A stretch of 64,000 nt of DNA, taken from the NCBI RefSeq assembly GCF_015767245.1, contig NZ_JADOTV010000008.1, forward strand, positions 104,580 to 168,579, given 5' to 3'. Every line of letters starts with the position of its first letter. Within the stretch, counting starts at the first letter, position 1. Below, in pieces: positions 38,003 to 45,491 of this stretch. This stretch comes from Aureivirga sp. CE67. GTDB taxonomy: Bacteria; Bacteroidota; Bacteroidia; Flavobacteriales; Flavobacteriaceae. The notes beneath the pieces are model-generated. The model was not told the origin of the DNA. It ran no database searches and was given only the letters and a program-made list of their open reading frames with translations. The position numbers and the translations under genes are program-made.

Positions 38003-38953
38003 TCAATAATTTAACTCTAAATACAACATTGGTTTCAGTGGTCTACAAATAATTATATTCGTATTATTTTTCACTTCCTTGATTCTATAACTTTTTATTT
38101 CAGATACATCTATCATCAAACTATCTGAATCTGGGACTCCATCAAGCAACGTCCACCATAAATCATCTTTTTCAACCAAACTATCATATAAAACATTCGT
38201 ACTTATATATTTTGTGTCATATTTTTGGTAAATATCAATACGCTTCTTTTTTCTATTCAAAACTATTTCCTCTATTTTCTTTTTATTCAATAAATAGTTC
38301 TTCATTTCTATTTCTGTGCCATCCAAAAACACCTTAAAATTCTTAGAATTTAAAGAAATAAGTTTTTCTCTGTTATAATTCAATTTTTCTATAGCACAAC
38401 TCGAAATTGTTGTCCCCAATAAAATGAAAACAATGAATATTTTACTTAATTTCCTACATCTTAAAAATTGTTTTTCGATTAAAAATCCAACCCCAAAACC
38501 TAGAATACCTCCAGGAATTATAAAAATTCCGATTCCTGAGATCAACCAAATCCACATATCCAAAAGCAAAAATTCTAAATCAAAACCATATGTAATAGTT
38601 CTATAAATTATTTCTGAAAACATGGCAATCAGCAACATCAAAAATGACATTTTCAAAAAGCCTTTAAAAACCGAAAATCTTGGTGATTTATTTTCTTCAA
38701 AAATATCTTTTCCAATGCTTCCTGTAAAAAAGTAAAATGAGCATAAATTCAACAGAATTTGAATCGAAAAATAAATTGGTTCACTTAGAAAACCACTTTT
38801 AAGCTCATGAAAAAAACGTAATGTATCTCTCGTAAAAAAGAGTAATCCTAGCAAACAAAAAACTGCTAAAATCGCAATTAAATAATTTAATATTAAAACT
38901 CTTCCCTTTGTTGAAGGATTTAATTCTTTTAATAAATCAATTTTCTTTTTCAT
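38003..38953 (-). CDS. Membrane protein of unknown function
   Basis: This 316-residue protein has about five membrane segments in the first 190 residues (GRVLILNYLIAILAVFCLLGL, FSIQILLNLCSFYFF, FLKMSFLMLLIAMFSEI, MWIWLISGIGIFIIPGG, FIVFILLGTTISSC). A soluble ~125-residue tail follows. It overlaps the upstream gene by 17 bases. No family recognised. Confidence 0.65.
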   Translation of the reverse strand: MKKKIDLLKELNPSTKGRVLILNYLIAILAVFCLLGLLFFTRDTLRFFHELKSGFLSEPIYFSIQILLNLCSFYFFTGSIGKDIFEENKSPRFSVFKGFLKMSFLMLLIAMFSEIIYRTITYGFDLEFLLLDMWIWLISGIGIFIIPGGILGFGVGFLIEKQFLRCRKLSKIFIVFILLGTTISSCAIEKLNYNREKLISLNSKNFKVFLDGTEIEMKNYLLNKKKIEEIVLNRKKKRIDIYQKYDTKYISTNVLYDSLVEKDDLWWTLLDGVPDSDSLMIDVSEIKSYRIKEVKNNTNIIICRPLKPMLYLELNY

Positions 38954-39593
38954 ATTCTATAGGTTCTTTTTCCGATTTTATAAAATTATTTCTATCAACA
39001 GCATAAATGACATTTTCTTGAAATAACTGTCGGATTTCTTTATGCGTCATTATATAATTATCAAAAGAATAATTAATATCATCCGTAATATCATCCATGT
39101 CAAAAATATCTTCCACAGAAAACAAATTATATTTCACGACCAAAGTATCTTTTCGAATTTCCATCACTTTGATTGTCGAATATTTTAAATTTTCTTTTCG
39201 ATAATTATACACATCTCCTACTTTCGGATTTTCAATATAATTTGCATATTCATCTTTAAATTCTCCTCTTAACGTAAAGAGCATTATCAATAAAAAAACA
39301 CCTATAAACAATCCTGAAAATTGCCAAATCGGACCTTTTGCTTTCGATTTCATCACGGAAAGTTCGTATTTTATTTCATCTGAAATCTTTTTATCTTTTC
39401 CTAAAAATTTAAAATTACAGAAATTGCATTTCCCTTTACCATATTTCCAAAAAGGAAAAACAGGAATCCAAAAAACATGAAAATGCCATCTTGAAATTAT
39501 TAATTCTAAATACCCTTTTTCTTTGCAATTTGGACATTCTATTTCTGTCTTAATTTCCGATTTAATTTTACCAGAACCACTTCCTGTAATCAT
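38937..39593 (-). CDS. Zinc-ribbon membrane protein
   Basis: In this 218-residue protein an N-terminal zinc ribbon is visible as two CxxC pairs, IECPNCKEKGYLEL and GKCNFCNFKFLG (residues about 19-60). The segment WHFHVFWIPVFPFWKYG between them is typical of small zinc-ribbon membrane proteins. One membrane segment follows (FSGLFIGVFLLIMLFTL) and then an external domain. Function unknown. Confidence 0.72.
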   Translation of the reverse strand: MITGSGSGKIKSEIKTEIECPNCKEKGYLELIISRWHFHVFWIPVFPFWKYGKGKCNFCNFKFLGKDKKISDEIKYELSVMKSKAKGPIWQFSGLFIGVFLLIMLFTLRGEFKDEYANYIENPKVGDVYNYRKENLKYSTIKVMEIRKDTLVVKYNLFSVEDIFDMDDITDDINYSFDNYIMTHKEIRQLFQENVIYAVDRNNFIKSEKEPIEYEKEN

Positions 39594-39662
39594 AGCTTTT
39601 TTTATTTTTTATTCTAATGCACTTTTGTAAAGTGTATTCATGTTTCAAATATAAAATAAGAT

Positions 39663-40163
39663 TTATAATCTCGCTTTTATCAAATCTTTTATTTTTCTGA
39701 AAACAGCAACTAAAAATGAAAACCCAAAGAAAACTTGACTTAAAGCAAAAACTATAGCTCCTATTGTTATAACTATGTTTATTTCTGCCAGATCTGAAAA
39801 TAATGGAAAAGAACTTTCGTAGGAATTATCAGATGTAAAAAATCCTAAAAATAAATTTGGTATTAAAATCAAAATAAACCCAATGTAAAGAGTCAATATA
39901 GATAGTAAATTCATCCACGAAGAAAAACGAAATTTCAACCTCATCATTCCCCAGTAAATAACAAGCAAACAAAGTATAAATAATGCTGAAAAAATCATTA
40001 AATAGTCATATGTGATCACAAAATAAGTATCATGAATATTGATATCTAATTTTTCTTCATTCCTAAAGATTCCTATGACTAGAAACAATAAAATTAATGG
40101 TAGTAATAGTAAATGGAGTTTGTTTTTAAATAGCTTCATTTTGGTTGGTTTGTATTTTTCCAA
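39663..40163 (-). CDS. Four-helix membrane protein of unknown function
   Basis: This 166-residue protein has four membrane segments (about residues 13-30, 52-73, 83-106 and 128-152). It contains NIHDTYFVITYDYLMIF, which faintly recalls the HDTYYVVAHFHYV helix of haem-copper oxidases, but the protein is far too short and lacks the other ligands. A second ATG 24 bases in is an alternative start. Confidence 0.68.
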   Translation of the reverse strand: MEKYKPTKMKLFKNKLHLLLLPLILLFLVIGIFRNEEKLDINIHDTYFVITYDYLMIFSALFILCLLVIYWGMMRLKFRFSSWMNLLSILTLYIGFILILIPNLFLGFFTSDNSYESSFPLFSDLAEINIVITIGAIVFALSQVFFGFSFLVAVFRKIKDLIKARL

Positions 40164-40257
40164 TAAACATTATCCCTTTTAAAATTTTAAATAATACATA
40201 ACACAGCCCTATAACTTGTTAATTTGTATTCAAAATCTGACGGTACAACATCTAATA

Positions 40258-41013
40258 TTATAGTATTATTTCTCTCAACAAATTAGTGTATTCATCTTTT
40301 ATTGGCAATTCAGAATTCATGATTATTTCATTTCTTATCGCAAATGTTTTCTCCTTTTTTATTGGGTTAAAACCTTCTTTGGTCACTTTTCCCATATAAA
40401 AACCAATTCCTCGTTTTTGCCAATTTGGTATATCATTATAATTGATTCCATTTTCAAACAAAAACTCATTTTTAAAAGAAGTAGAAGTTCCTAAAATTTT
40501 ATCTGAAGCCTCTCTTGCCGAAAAACCTTTTTTTCTCAAAAACCAATAACAATGTGCTTCTAGAGAATTTCTCTGTGAATCTTGATGTCTCCAACGGAAA
40601 TAATCAATTACTTCTTCTTTATTTGGCAACACCGAAAGTCTACAATCAAAAGCTGCTAAATCTCCCAGCAAAAGAGAAAATTTCGCACTCGTTTCACCTG
40701 CCAAAATCGAATTCAATTTTCTAGTTTTTCTACCAAATGATCCTTCATTCAAATCAAAAAGAAGCGAGATCTCATCACTTTGCGTGTATGCATAATTAAT
40801 CTTAAAACCACAATTCATCAAATGTTTTGTAGTTTCTACCATCATATCTCGAAATTTCGGATCAAATGGTTTTTCAAAATCATGTGTTTTCTTGGTTAAT
40901 TTTGTAAATCCTCTTCCATCAATTCTTGCTACAATATAAAATCCTAACGGAACATTATAATCATTGGCAGTTTCGTATATTCTTAATTTCTTATCTAAAT
41001 CGTTAAATTTCAT
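40258..41013 (-). CDS. Thg1-like protein (3'-5' nucleotide-adding polymerase family)
   Basis: This 251-residue protein shows the Thg1 palm motifs GFYIVARIDGRGFTKLTKK (metal-binding Asp in RIDGRGF, about residue 31) and YTQSDEISLLFD (SDE, about 78). In the segment WRHQDSQRNSLEAHCYW the HINNLYN motif of eukaryotic tRNA-His guanylyltransferases is replaced, as in bacterial Thg1-like proteins. Those extend 5'-truncated tRNAs in the 3'-5' direction rather than adding G-1. It overlaps the upstream kinase gene by 11 bases, suggesting a joint RNA-repair role. Confidence 0.88.
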   Translation of the reverse strand: MKFNDLDKKLRIYETANDYNVPLGFYIVARIDGRGFTKLTKKTHDFEKPFDPKFRDMMVETTKHLMNCGFKINYAYTQSDEISLLFDLNEGSFGRKTRKLNSILAGETSAKFSLLLGDLAAFDCRLSVLPNKEEVIDYFRWRHQDSQRNSLEAHCYWFLRKKGFSAREASDKILGTSTSFKNEFLFENGINYNDIPNWQKRGIGFYMGKVTKEGFNPIKKEKTFAIRNEIIMNSELPIKDEYTNLLREIIL

Positions 41014-41449
41014 TTTTCCATTCTGTTATTACAAATTCATTCTCTATTATTTCTACAAAATAAAGAGCATCAAAACCTTCTTCATAATTTGGAAGTTCTA
41101 ATTTTTTTCTTGTAGAAAACAAACCAACATTCGGAATTTTCTCTTTTCCTTTTCGCAACGAATTTCTTTCTAAAGCCTCTTGAATATTCGATTTAAAATA
41201 ATATCCAATCACTTTATATTTATTTTCTTTTGCTAAATCTATGAAATATTTTCTTCTCTCTTTTTCAACATTTGTATTGTCTACAACAAATTGTGTATTT
41301 GTTTCAAAACAAGTTTCAAGAAACTTTTGTTGTTTATTTTTCGTATTCAGTAAATCCAAACTTATTCGGACATGAGAATTAAAAAAATTCTGTTTATAAA
41401 AAGTCGATTTTCCTGTAGCTTGTATTCCTATAAATAATATTGCTTGCAT
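41003..41449 (-). CDS. Polynucleotide-kinase-like AAA P-loop protein
   Basis: This 148-residue protein has Walker A FIGIQATGKSTFYKQ (residues about 6-20) and the DNTNVEKERRKYFIDLAKE segment of the T4 Pnk/YjiP-like kinase group. The basic lid RNSLRKGKEKIP follows. Such kinases phosphorylate 5'-OH ends of RNA or small molecules. It lies between the CsaA-like gene (12 bases upstream) and the Thg1-like gene (11-base overlap), so preparing RNA 5' ends for Thg1-like repair is a reasonable inference. Confidence 0.82.
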   Translation of the reverse strand: MQAILFIGIQATGKSTFYKQNFFNSHVRISLDLLNTKNKQQKFLETCFETNTQFVVDNTNVEKERRKYFIDLAKENKYKVIGYYFKSNIQEALERNSLRKGKEKIPNVGLFSTRKKLELPNYEEGFDALYFVEIIENEFVITEWKNEI

Positions 41450-41461
41450 TTTTTTATTATT

Positions 41462-41797
41462 TTAAGCAATTCGCAGCCCGTTTTTAATTTTTCTTTCTGG
41501 AGAAATAATTGTCACTTCTTGCTTCTCTCCTACAGCTCCCAAAAGTAAACACTCGCTCATTATGTTTGCAATTTGCTTTGGAGGAAAATTCACTACAGCA
41601 ACTACTTGTTTCCCTATTAAATCTTCTGGTTGGTATAATTTTGTGATTTGCGCAGAAGTTTTCTTTATTCCAAATTCTCCGAAATCCAATTCTATTTTAT
41701 ACGCAGGATTTCTAGCTTCTTTAAATATTTCTACTTTCAATATTGTAGCAACTCGCATTTCTACTTTCGCAAAATCTTGCCAATTTATTTCATTCAT
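41462..41797 (-). CDS. csaA: CsaA-like tRNA-binding domain protein
   Basis: This 111-residue protein is an OB-fold of the EMAP/CsaA type: DFAKVEMRVATILKVEIFKEARNPAYKIELDFG and the strongly conserved VVAVVNFPPKQIANIMSECLLLGA. CsaA is described as an export chaperone and also binds tRNA-like ligands as a dimer. It is the first gene of the three-gene leftward operon with the kinase and Thg1-like genes. Confidence 0.92.
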   Translation of the reverse strand: MNEINWQDFAKVEMRVATILKVEIFKEARNPAYKIELDFGEFGIKKTSAQITKLYQPEDLIGKQVVAVVNFPPKQIANIMSECLLLGAVGEKQEVTIISPERKIKNGLRIA

Positions 41798-41950
41798 AAC
41801 CTTTAATTTTTACTGGAAAGCTAAAATATACATTTACTTTTCTTCTATTAAATGTTTTCAGGATAAATTAAAAAAATTATTCTTTAATATCGTTGATTCT
41901 AGAATTTCACAAAAAAGAAGTAACTTCCCCAAAAAATAGAACATTTCAAA

Positions 41951-42706
41951 ATGGATATCATAATCATAGAAGACGAAAAACCTGCTGCTAGAAGATTAAA
42001 GCGACTTTTAGAAGATTTCGGATTGCACACCAACACGATGTTACATTCTGTAAAAGAATCGATTGAATGGTTTCAAGCCAACAAACATCCGGATTTAATT
42101 TTCTTAGACATCCAACTTTCTGACGGACTTTCCTTTGAGATTTTTGAAGAAGTAGACATCACCAGTTCTATCATTTTCACTACTGCTTATGACGAATATG
42201 CACTGAAAGCTTTCAAACTAAACAGCATCGATTATTTATTGAAACCTATTGATGATGACGAGCTAGAAGTTGCTATCGAAAAATATAAAAAGAACAATCA
42301 AATTGCTGCAAATCCACAGATTGATTTATCGCAAATCCAGCAACTTTTAAGCAATCCGTTCGAGAAAAATTATAAAAAACGATTCACTGTAAAAGTTGGA
42401 CAACACCTAAAAGTGATTCAAGTTTCAGACATCGAGTGCTTTTATTCAGAGAACAAATCGACTTATATCTACACCAACGAAAAAAGAAATTATCTGCTTG
42501 ATATTCCTCTAGAACAGCTAGAAAGTCAATTGGAAGATGAAGTGTTTTTCCGTGTCAATCGTAAGTTTTTTGTCAATATCAACGCCATTAAAGACATCGT
42601 TTCCTACACCAATAGTCGTCTAAAATTGATCTTAGAAAACTACAACGAAGAAGAAATTATTGTAAGTAGAGAAAAAGTAAAAAAATTCAAAGAATGGTTG
42701 GGCTAA
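41951..42706 (+). CDS. LytTR-family response regulator
   Basis: In this 251-residue protein an N-terminal receiver domain has MDIIIIEDEKPAARRLKRLL (acidic pocket), the phospho-Asp in HPDLIFLDIQLSDG (about residue 54) and the conserved Lys in IDYLLKPIDDDEL. The C-terminal LytTR DNA-binding domain is around residues 140-250 (RFTVKVGQHLKVIQVSDIECFYSENKSTYI, FFRVNRKFFVNI). The sensor kinase that partners it is not in this window. It overlaps the next gene by 13 bases. Confidence 0.93.
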   Translation: MDIIIIEDEKPAARRLKRLLEDFGLHTNTMLHSVKESIEWFQANKHPDLIFLDIQLSDGLSFEIFEEVDITSSIIFTTAYDEYALKAFKLNSIDYLLKPIDDDELEVAIEKYKKNNQIAANPQIDLSQIQQLLSNPFEKNYKKRFTVKVGQHLKVIQVSDIECFYSENKSTYIYTNEKRNYLLDIPLEQLESQLEDEVFFRVNRKFFVNINAIKDIVSYTNSRLKLILENYNEEEIIVSREKVKKFKEWLG

Positions 42707-42996
42707 AAGTCACATATCTAAAATATTTCTTTTTCATTCTACTGATGAGCCTTTTTGTTTATTGTTCCAATTATGAAGAGTTCAAACCACTTACGCTTAA
42801 AAATGGAAAATATTCCACAGAAAAAGCTTCAGAAAAACTAAACAAAAACATCCAAAAGGTTTTAAATTATTACAACGTAGACTGGAAATCTGAAAATGGA
42901 AAAATCTTAATTCCCAAAAACATTTCAGAAGAACTTATTTGGAATTATACCAACAAAGCAAAAGATTCTGTCTGGCTAAAAGAACACTTGAAATAA
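42694..42996 (+). CDS. Small putative lipoprotein coupled to the LytTR regulator
   Basis: This 100-residue protein starts MVGLKVTYLKYFFFILLMSLFVYCSNYEEF, a hydrophobic signal with a Cys at about 23 that may be lipidated. The mature part is Lys-rich with no motif. The ATG lies inside the end of the response-regulator gene, suggesting coupled translation. Confidence 0.65.
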   Translation: MVGLKVTYLKYFFFILLMSLFVYCSNYEEFKPLTLKNGKYSTEKASEKLNKNIQKVLNYYNVDWKSENGKILIPKNISEELIWNYTNKAKDSVWLKEHLK

Positions 42997-43040
42997 ACAA
43001 AAAACTCCTTTAGTAAAAAGAAGATTTTTTGATTTTGTTA

Positions 43041-43213
43041 GGGCGAAACCATTTTTCTTCGTTTTCGAAAAACTCAGAAAAAGGTCGGGCTTTTCGTTCC
43101 AAGTTTTGTTTTTCAAAAAAAGTTTTTCTAGACAATCCGTGGGCTTCCGTTGGTCGCCTCCTTTTGCCAAGAACACTAATTTTTGAAAAAACAAAAGCTT
43201 TCCACTACAATCC
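43041..43213 (-). repeat. Dispersed repeat, degenerate copy D
   Basis: GGGCGAAACCATTTTTCTTC and AACTCAGAAAAAGGTCGGGCTTTTCG match the reverse complement of copies B and C; then ~50 bases of extra sequence, then AAAGCTTTCCACTACAATCCCT. The copy is diverged and interrupted. Together with the minisatellite it fills the gap from 42997 to the first attC-like site; no convincing gene is seen there. Confidence 0.65.
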
Positions 43214-43368
43214 CTTTCGCAAGGAAAACCACAACAGTACCAGAAGTTCTCGAAGGTGCCTGAGGTTCTCGATGGCACTTGAGCGGATTTATCGGTGCCT
43301 GAGCGAAGTCGAAGGCCTCTACTCCTACCAAAACACCTATTCCTCAAAACCGCTTACAAATAAAAACA

Positions 43369-43677
43369 AGTGGACTTGTCATAAATGTAACCATCGGAGT
43401 CATTCCTCAAAGTGTCGGAGTGGTTCCTCATGGTGGATTTGTCATAAATGCTACTGTCGGAATCATTCCTCAAAGTGTCGGAGTAGTTCCTCATGGTGGA
43501 TTTGTCATAAATGCTACTGTCGGAGTCATTCCTCAAAGTGTCGGAGTAGTTCCTCATGGTGGATTTGTCATAAATGCTACTGTCGGAGTCATTCCTCAAA
43601 GTGTCGGAGTAGTTCCTCATGGTGGATTTGTCATAAATGTAACTGTCGGAGCAATTCCTCATAGTGGAATTGTCGTT
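43369..43677. repeat. 63-base minisatellite made of 21-base subunits
   Basis: GTCATAAATG recurs at 43378, 43441, 43504, 43567 and 43630, exactly 63 bases apart (about five units). Each unit is three 21-base subunits: GTCGGAGTCATTCCTCAAAGT-like, GTCGGAGTAGTTCCTCATGGT-like and GGATTTGTCATAAATGCTACT-like, the first two being clearly related. Because 63 is a multiple of 3, frames stay open on both strands, but no start, signal or domain supports a protein. Confidence 0.9.
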
Positions 43678-43774
43678 CAATTTATTACAATAATTAATAA
43701 GATATATTCATTTAAATTCTGTTTTAAAAAACCTAGACTCCATAAGCTTTTATAGCTTCGATTTAAATTATTAA

Positions 43775-43910
43775 ATCTTAATTTGTTAAAATTTAAAGTT
43801 TCTTATATATTTGTTCGTCTGCTGCTATGAAAATTTAAAATTTACAGAAATTTTATAGTTACAGATATAATAGAAATAACAGGAATTCCTGTTGTAGTTA
43901 TGTTACCCAC
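43775..43910 (+). other. attC-like site 0 (type 1), left end of the array
   Basis: It holds TTTG (43782), TATATTTG (43806), CTGCTGCTATG, the arm pair CTATGAAAATTT / AAATTTTATAG with one bulged G, and a near-palindrome around GGAATTCC, ending at GTTACCCAC. Its left half is shorter than in other type 1 copies, and no R'' is seen. Confidence 0.7.
43782..43813 (+). promoter_or_regulatory. Promoter in type 1 site 0
   Basis: TTTG, exactly 20 bases, TATATTTG: the Bacteroidota -33/-7 pattern, facing the gene at 43964. Confidence 0.65.
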
Positions 43911-43963
43911 AAGCAAAATAAAATGACGTGAATTCAGAATATTAACAATTAAAATTTAAATAA

Positions 43964-44473
43964 ATGGCAGAAAAATTTGAAGGAGAACTTTACATAGGGG
44001 ACTTGACTCCACCCCAATTGACCGACTTTGACAACTTAGATGATGAAAATGCAGGTGCTTTTGAATTAATGGAAGCAGATTCAGCAGAAGATGCTAATGT
44101 TGTCTATGACCGTGTAATTTTCAAATATAAAGACCCTACCAGTCCTCCTCATACTAGAAAAAAATGTGGAAAATGGTCAAAACCTTTACCAGGAGTGAAA
44201 ATTTGTGTGGGTTGGACAATAAATTATAGATGGCTTTATAGAATTGGTCACGTAAGAGTGACTACAATATCTGGCACTAACGCTAAAAACGCCTTAGAAG
44301 AATGTTTAAAGCAATCAGCAATTGCCGCTTTAATAGCAGGTGTTGCCTCAGGTGGTAGTGCTGCGGCTGCAGCTGCGGAAATAGCACTAAAAGCCTGTTT
44401 GGCATCAAAAATAGGTGATAAGTTAATTTCTGTTTCTGTTAACATTAAGTCGACAAGAGGTAGTTGGGAATAA
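43964..44473 (+). CDS. Cassette 1: protein with an Ala/Gly-rich helical segment
   Basis: This 169-residue protein has no signal peptide. The N-terminal ~50 residues are acidic (GDLTPPQLTDFDNLDDENAG). The middle has HTRKKCGKWSKPLPGVKICVGW. The C-terminal part holds a hydrophobic small-residue stretch (SAIAALIAGVASGGSAAAAA, about residues 122-141) between two Cys-containing helices. This looks like a glycine-zipper membrane-inserting segment, so a toxin- or bacteriocin-like role is possible, but no family is recognised. Its cassette has perfect R'/R'' complementarity (9/9), and a type 1 promoter lies upstream. Confidence 0.72.
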   Translation: MAEKFEGELYIGDLTPPQLTDFDNLDDENAGAFELMEADSAEDANVVYDRVIFKYKDPTSPPHTRKKCGKWSKPLPGVKICVGWTINYRWLYRIGHVRVTTISGTNAKNALEECLKQSAIAALIAGVASGGSAAAAAAEIALKACLASKIGDKLISVSVNIKSTRGSWE

Positions 44474-44494
44474 GAAACCGTATTGTAAATACCA

Positions 44495-44690
44495 GTGGGT
44501 AACACTGTATATAGCAAATAGGGCGTTTGGTGGTTTAAGAAAGTTTAGTGCTATTTACCAACACCGCCAAATCGTTGATTTGGCTTTTAAAATGAATAAG
44601 ATAAAAACAAAATACAACGTTTTGGCTCAGTGCAAAATTGAAAGTTTATCGCTTTATACTGCCCTACTTGCCATATACTAAACGTTGGCA
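44495..44690 (+). other. attC-like site 1 (type 2, ~195 bases)
   Basis: Outer arms GTATATAGCAAATAGGG (left) and CCCTACTTGCCATATAC (right) pair with a few G-T/A-C differences. An inner perfect hairpin GCCAAATC-GTT-GATTTGGC sits in the loop. R'' is GTGGGTAAC and R' GTTGGCAGC. Related sites are at 57358 and, in short form, at 55005. Confidence 0.8.
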
Positions 44691-44727
44691 GCAAGTAAAA
44701 ATAAAAACAAACAATAAAAAAGAAACT

Positions 44728-44919
44728 ATGAATTTTGATGAAAACACAACTAAAATAATCATTGCTTTAATTGCTGTTCTTACAATAATTGTAAGTGGAG
44801 CATTAATTACAATTAAAAAAACTAAGAAAAGGACAACTAAAAATTCATTTACTAATGTTAATGTATCAGGAAATGATAGTAAAATAGTAGCTGGAGATGA
44901 TAATTCAAAAAATAGATGA
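44728..44919 (+). CDS. Cassette 2, gene 1: small membrane protein with a GNxSKIVAGDDNS tail
   Basis: This 63-residue protein has one membrane segment (TKIIIALIAVLTIIVSGALI, about residues 8-27), a basic linker (KKTKKRTTK) and the tail VNVSGNDSKIVAGDDNSKN. The tail is repeated, at protein and DNA level, at the start of the next gene. The ATG at 44728 is chosen over an upstream frame that runs through the attC-like site. The stop overlaps the next start (ATGA), so translation is coupled. It is inferred to be the membrane anchor or sensor piece of the ABC-3C system. Confidence 0.72.
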   Translation: MNFDENTTKIIIALIAVLTIIVSGALITIKKTKKRTTKNSFTNVNVSGNDSKIVAGDDNSKNR

Positions 44920-45491
44920 TTCAAAAGAGAACCTTTGAAGGTGTTGAAATTAGTGGCAATAAAAGTAAAATAGTTGCTGGAGATGATAATTCACAAAATA
45001 ATTTTTTTGTATCAAAAAAAGGTAAACTTTCACTTTTATTTGAATCATTAAAAGAGAAGTTTGAAGAAGATGATAAAATCACAAGAATATCAGATGATTT
45101 ACAAAGATATAAAGATGGACGAGATAGAATTAGTATTGAACAAAAATTAAAAGATGCAAATAGAGAGCATTTAACTGAAGATTTTTTATGGCTTAAAGAT
45201 CAATATTTTAGGAAATTAACTAAATATCAATTTTTTGAACCTGCTCAAGAAATTCATGCTTTTATTTTAGGTATTGTATATGAAAGGTTTAGAAATATAA
45301 TTTATCCTTTAATACGTCAAAATGAATCTGAAAAAGTAATATTATCAGCAATGTCTGAGAAGATTACAGCTCCAATTGTAAATTTAATTCAAGAAGAGGG
45401 TTGTGATGATATAATGGGGTTATCTTCAACGGAAATTGAAGGAATGATTCATTTTTTAACAGGGCAATGCCATATAAAGTGGAAATTATGA
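44916..45491 (+). CDS. Cassette 2, gene 2: probable ABC-3C C-terminal-domain protein
   Basis: This 191-residue protein begins with VEISGNKSKIVAGDDNSQNN, the same short glycine/asparagine motif as gene 1, which in other conflict-system proteins forms a small beta-helix-like adaptor. The rest is helical (YKDGRDRISIEQKLKDANREHL, FFEPAQEIHAFILGIVYERF) and resembles the C-terminal domain proteins of ABC-three-component systems. Its gene order before a middle component and an SMC-like ATPase supports this. It overlaps both neighbours by 4 bases. The specific CTD class cannot be told. Confidence 0.65.
   Translation: MIQKRTFEGVEISGNKSKIVAGDDNSQNNFFVSKKGKLSLLFESLKEKFEEDDKITRISDDLQRYKDGRDRISIEQKLKDANREHLTEDFLWLKDQYFRKLTKYQFFEPAQEIHAFILGIVYERFRNIIYPLIRQNESEKVILSAMSEKITAPIVNLIQEEGCDDIMGLSSTEIEGMIHFLTGQCHIKWKL

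Noticed and set aside
39663..40163. Haem-copper oxidase fragment suggested by NIHDTYFVITYDY.
   Set aside because: The protein has only four helices, lacks the other His ligands and is complete at its length; the likeness is one short helix.
43369..43677. Possible CRISPR array.
   Set aside because: Units are contiguous with no unique spacers, and no cas gene is near.
43029..43755. Open frames on both strands through the 63-base minisatellite, which give repetitive Ser/Cys- or Asp/Ser-rich proteins.
   Set aside because: The unit length is a multiple of three, so all frames stay open by construction; no start context, signal peptide or domain supports a protein.
41951..43900. Integron integrase or attI site left of the first cassette.
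   Set aside because: The genes there are a LytTR regulator and a small lipoprotein; no tyrosine-recombinase motif (Arg...His-x-x-Arg...Tyr) is visible on either strand, and the rest is repeats.
44638..44727. N-terminal extension of the small membrane protein (MKVYRFILPYLPYTKRW).
   Set aside because: It is translated from the right arm of attC-like site 1 and is not needed; the ATG at 44728 gives a normal membrane protein.
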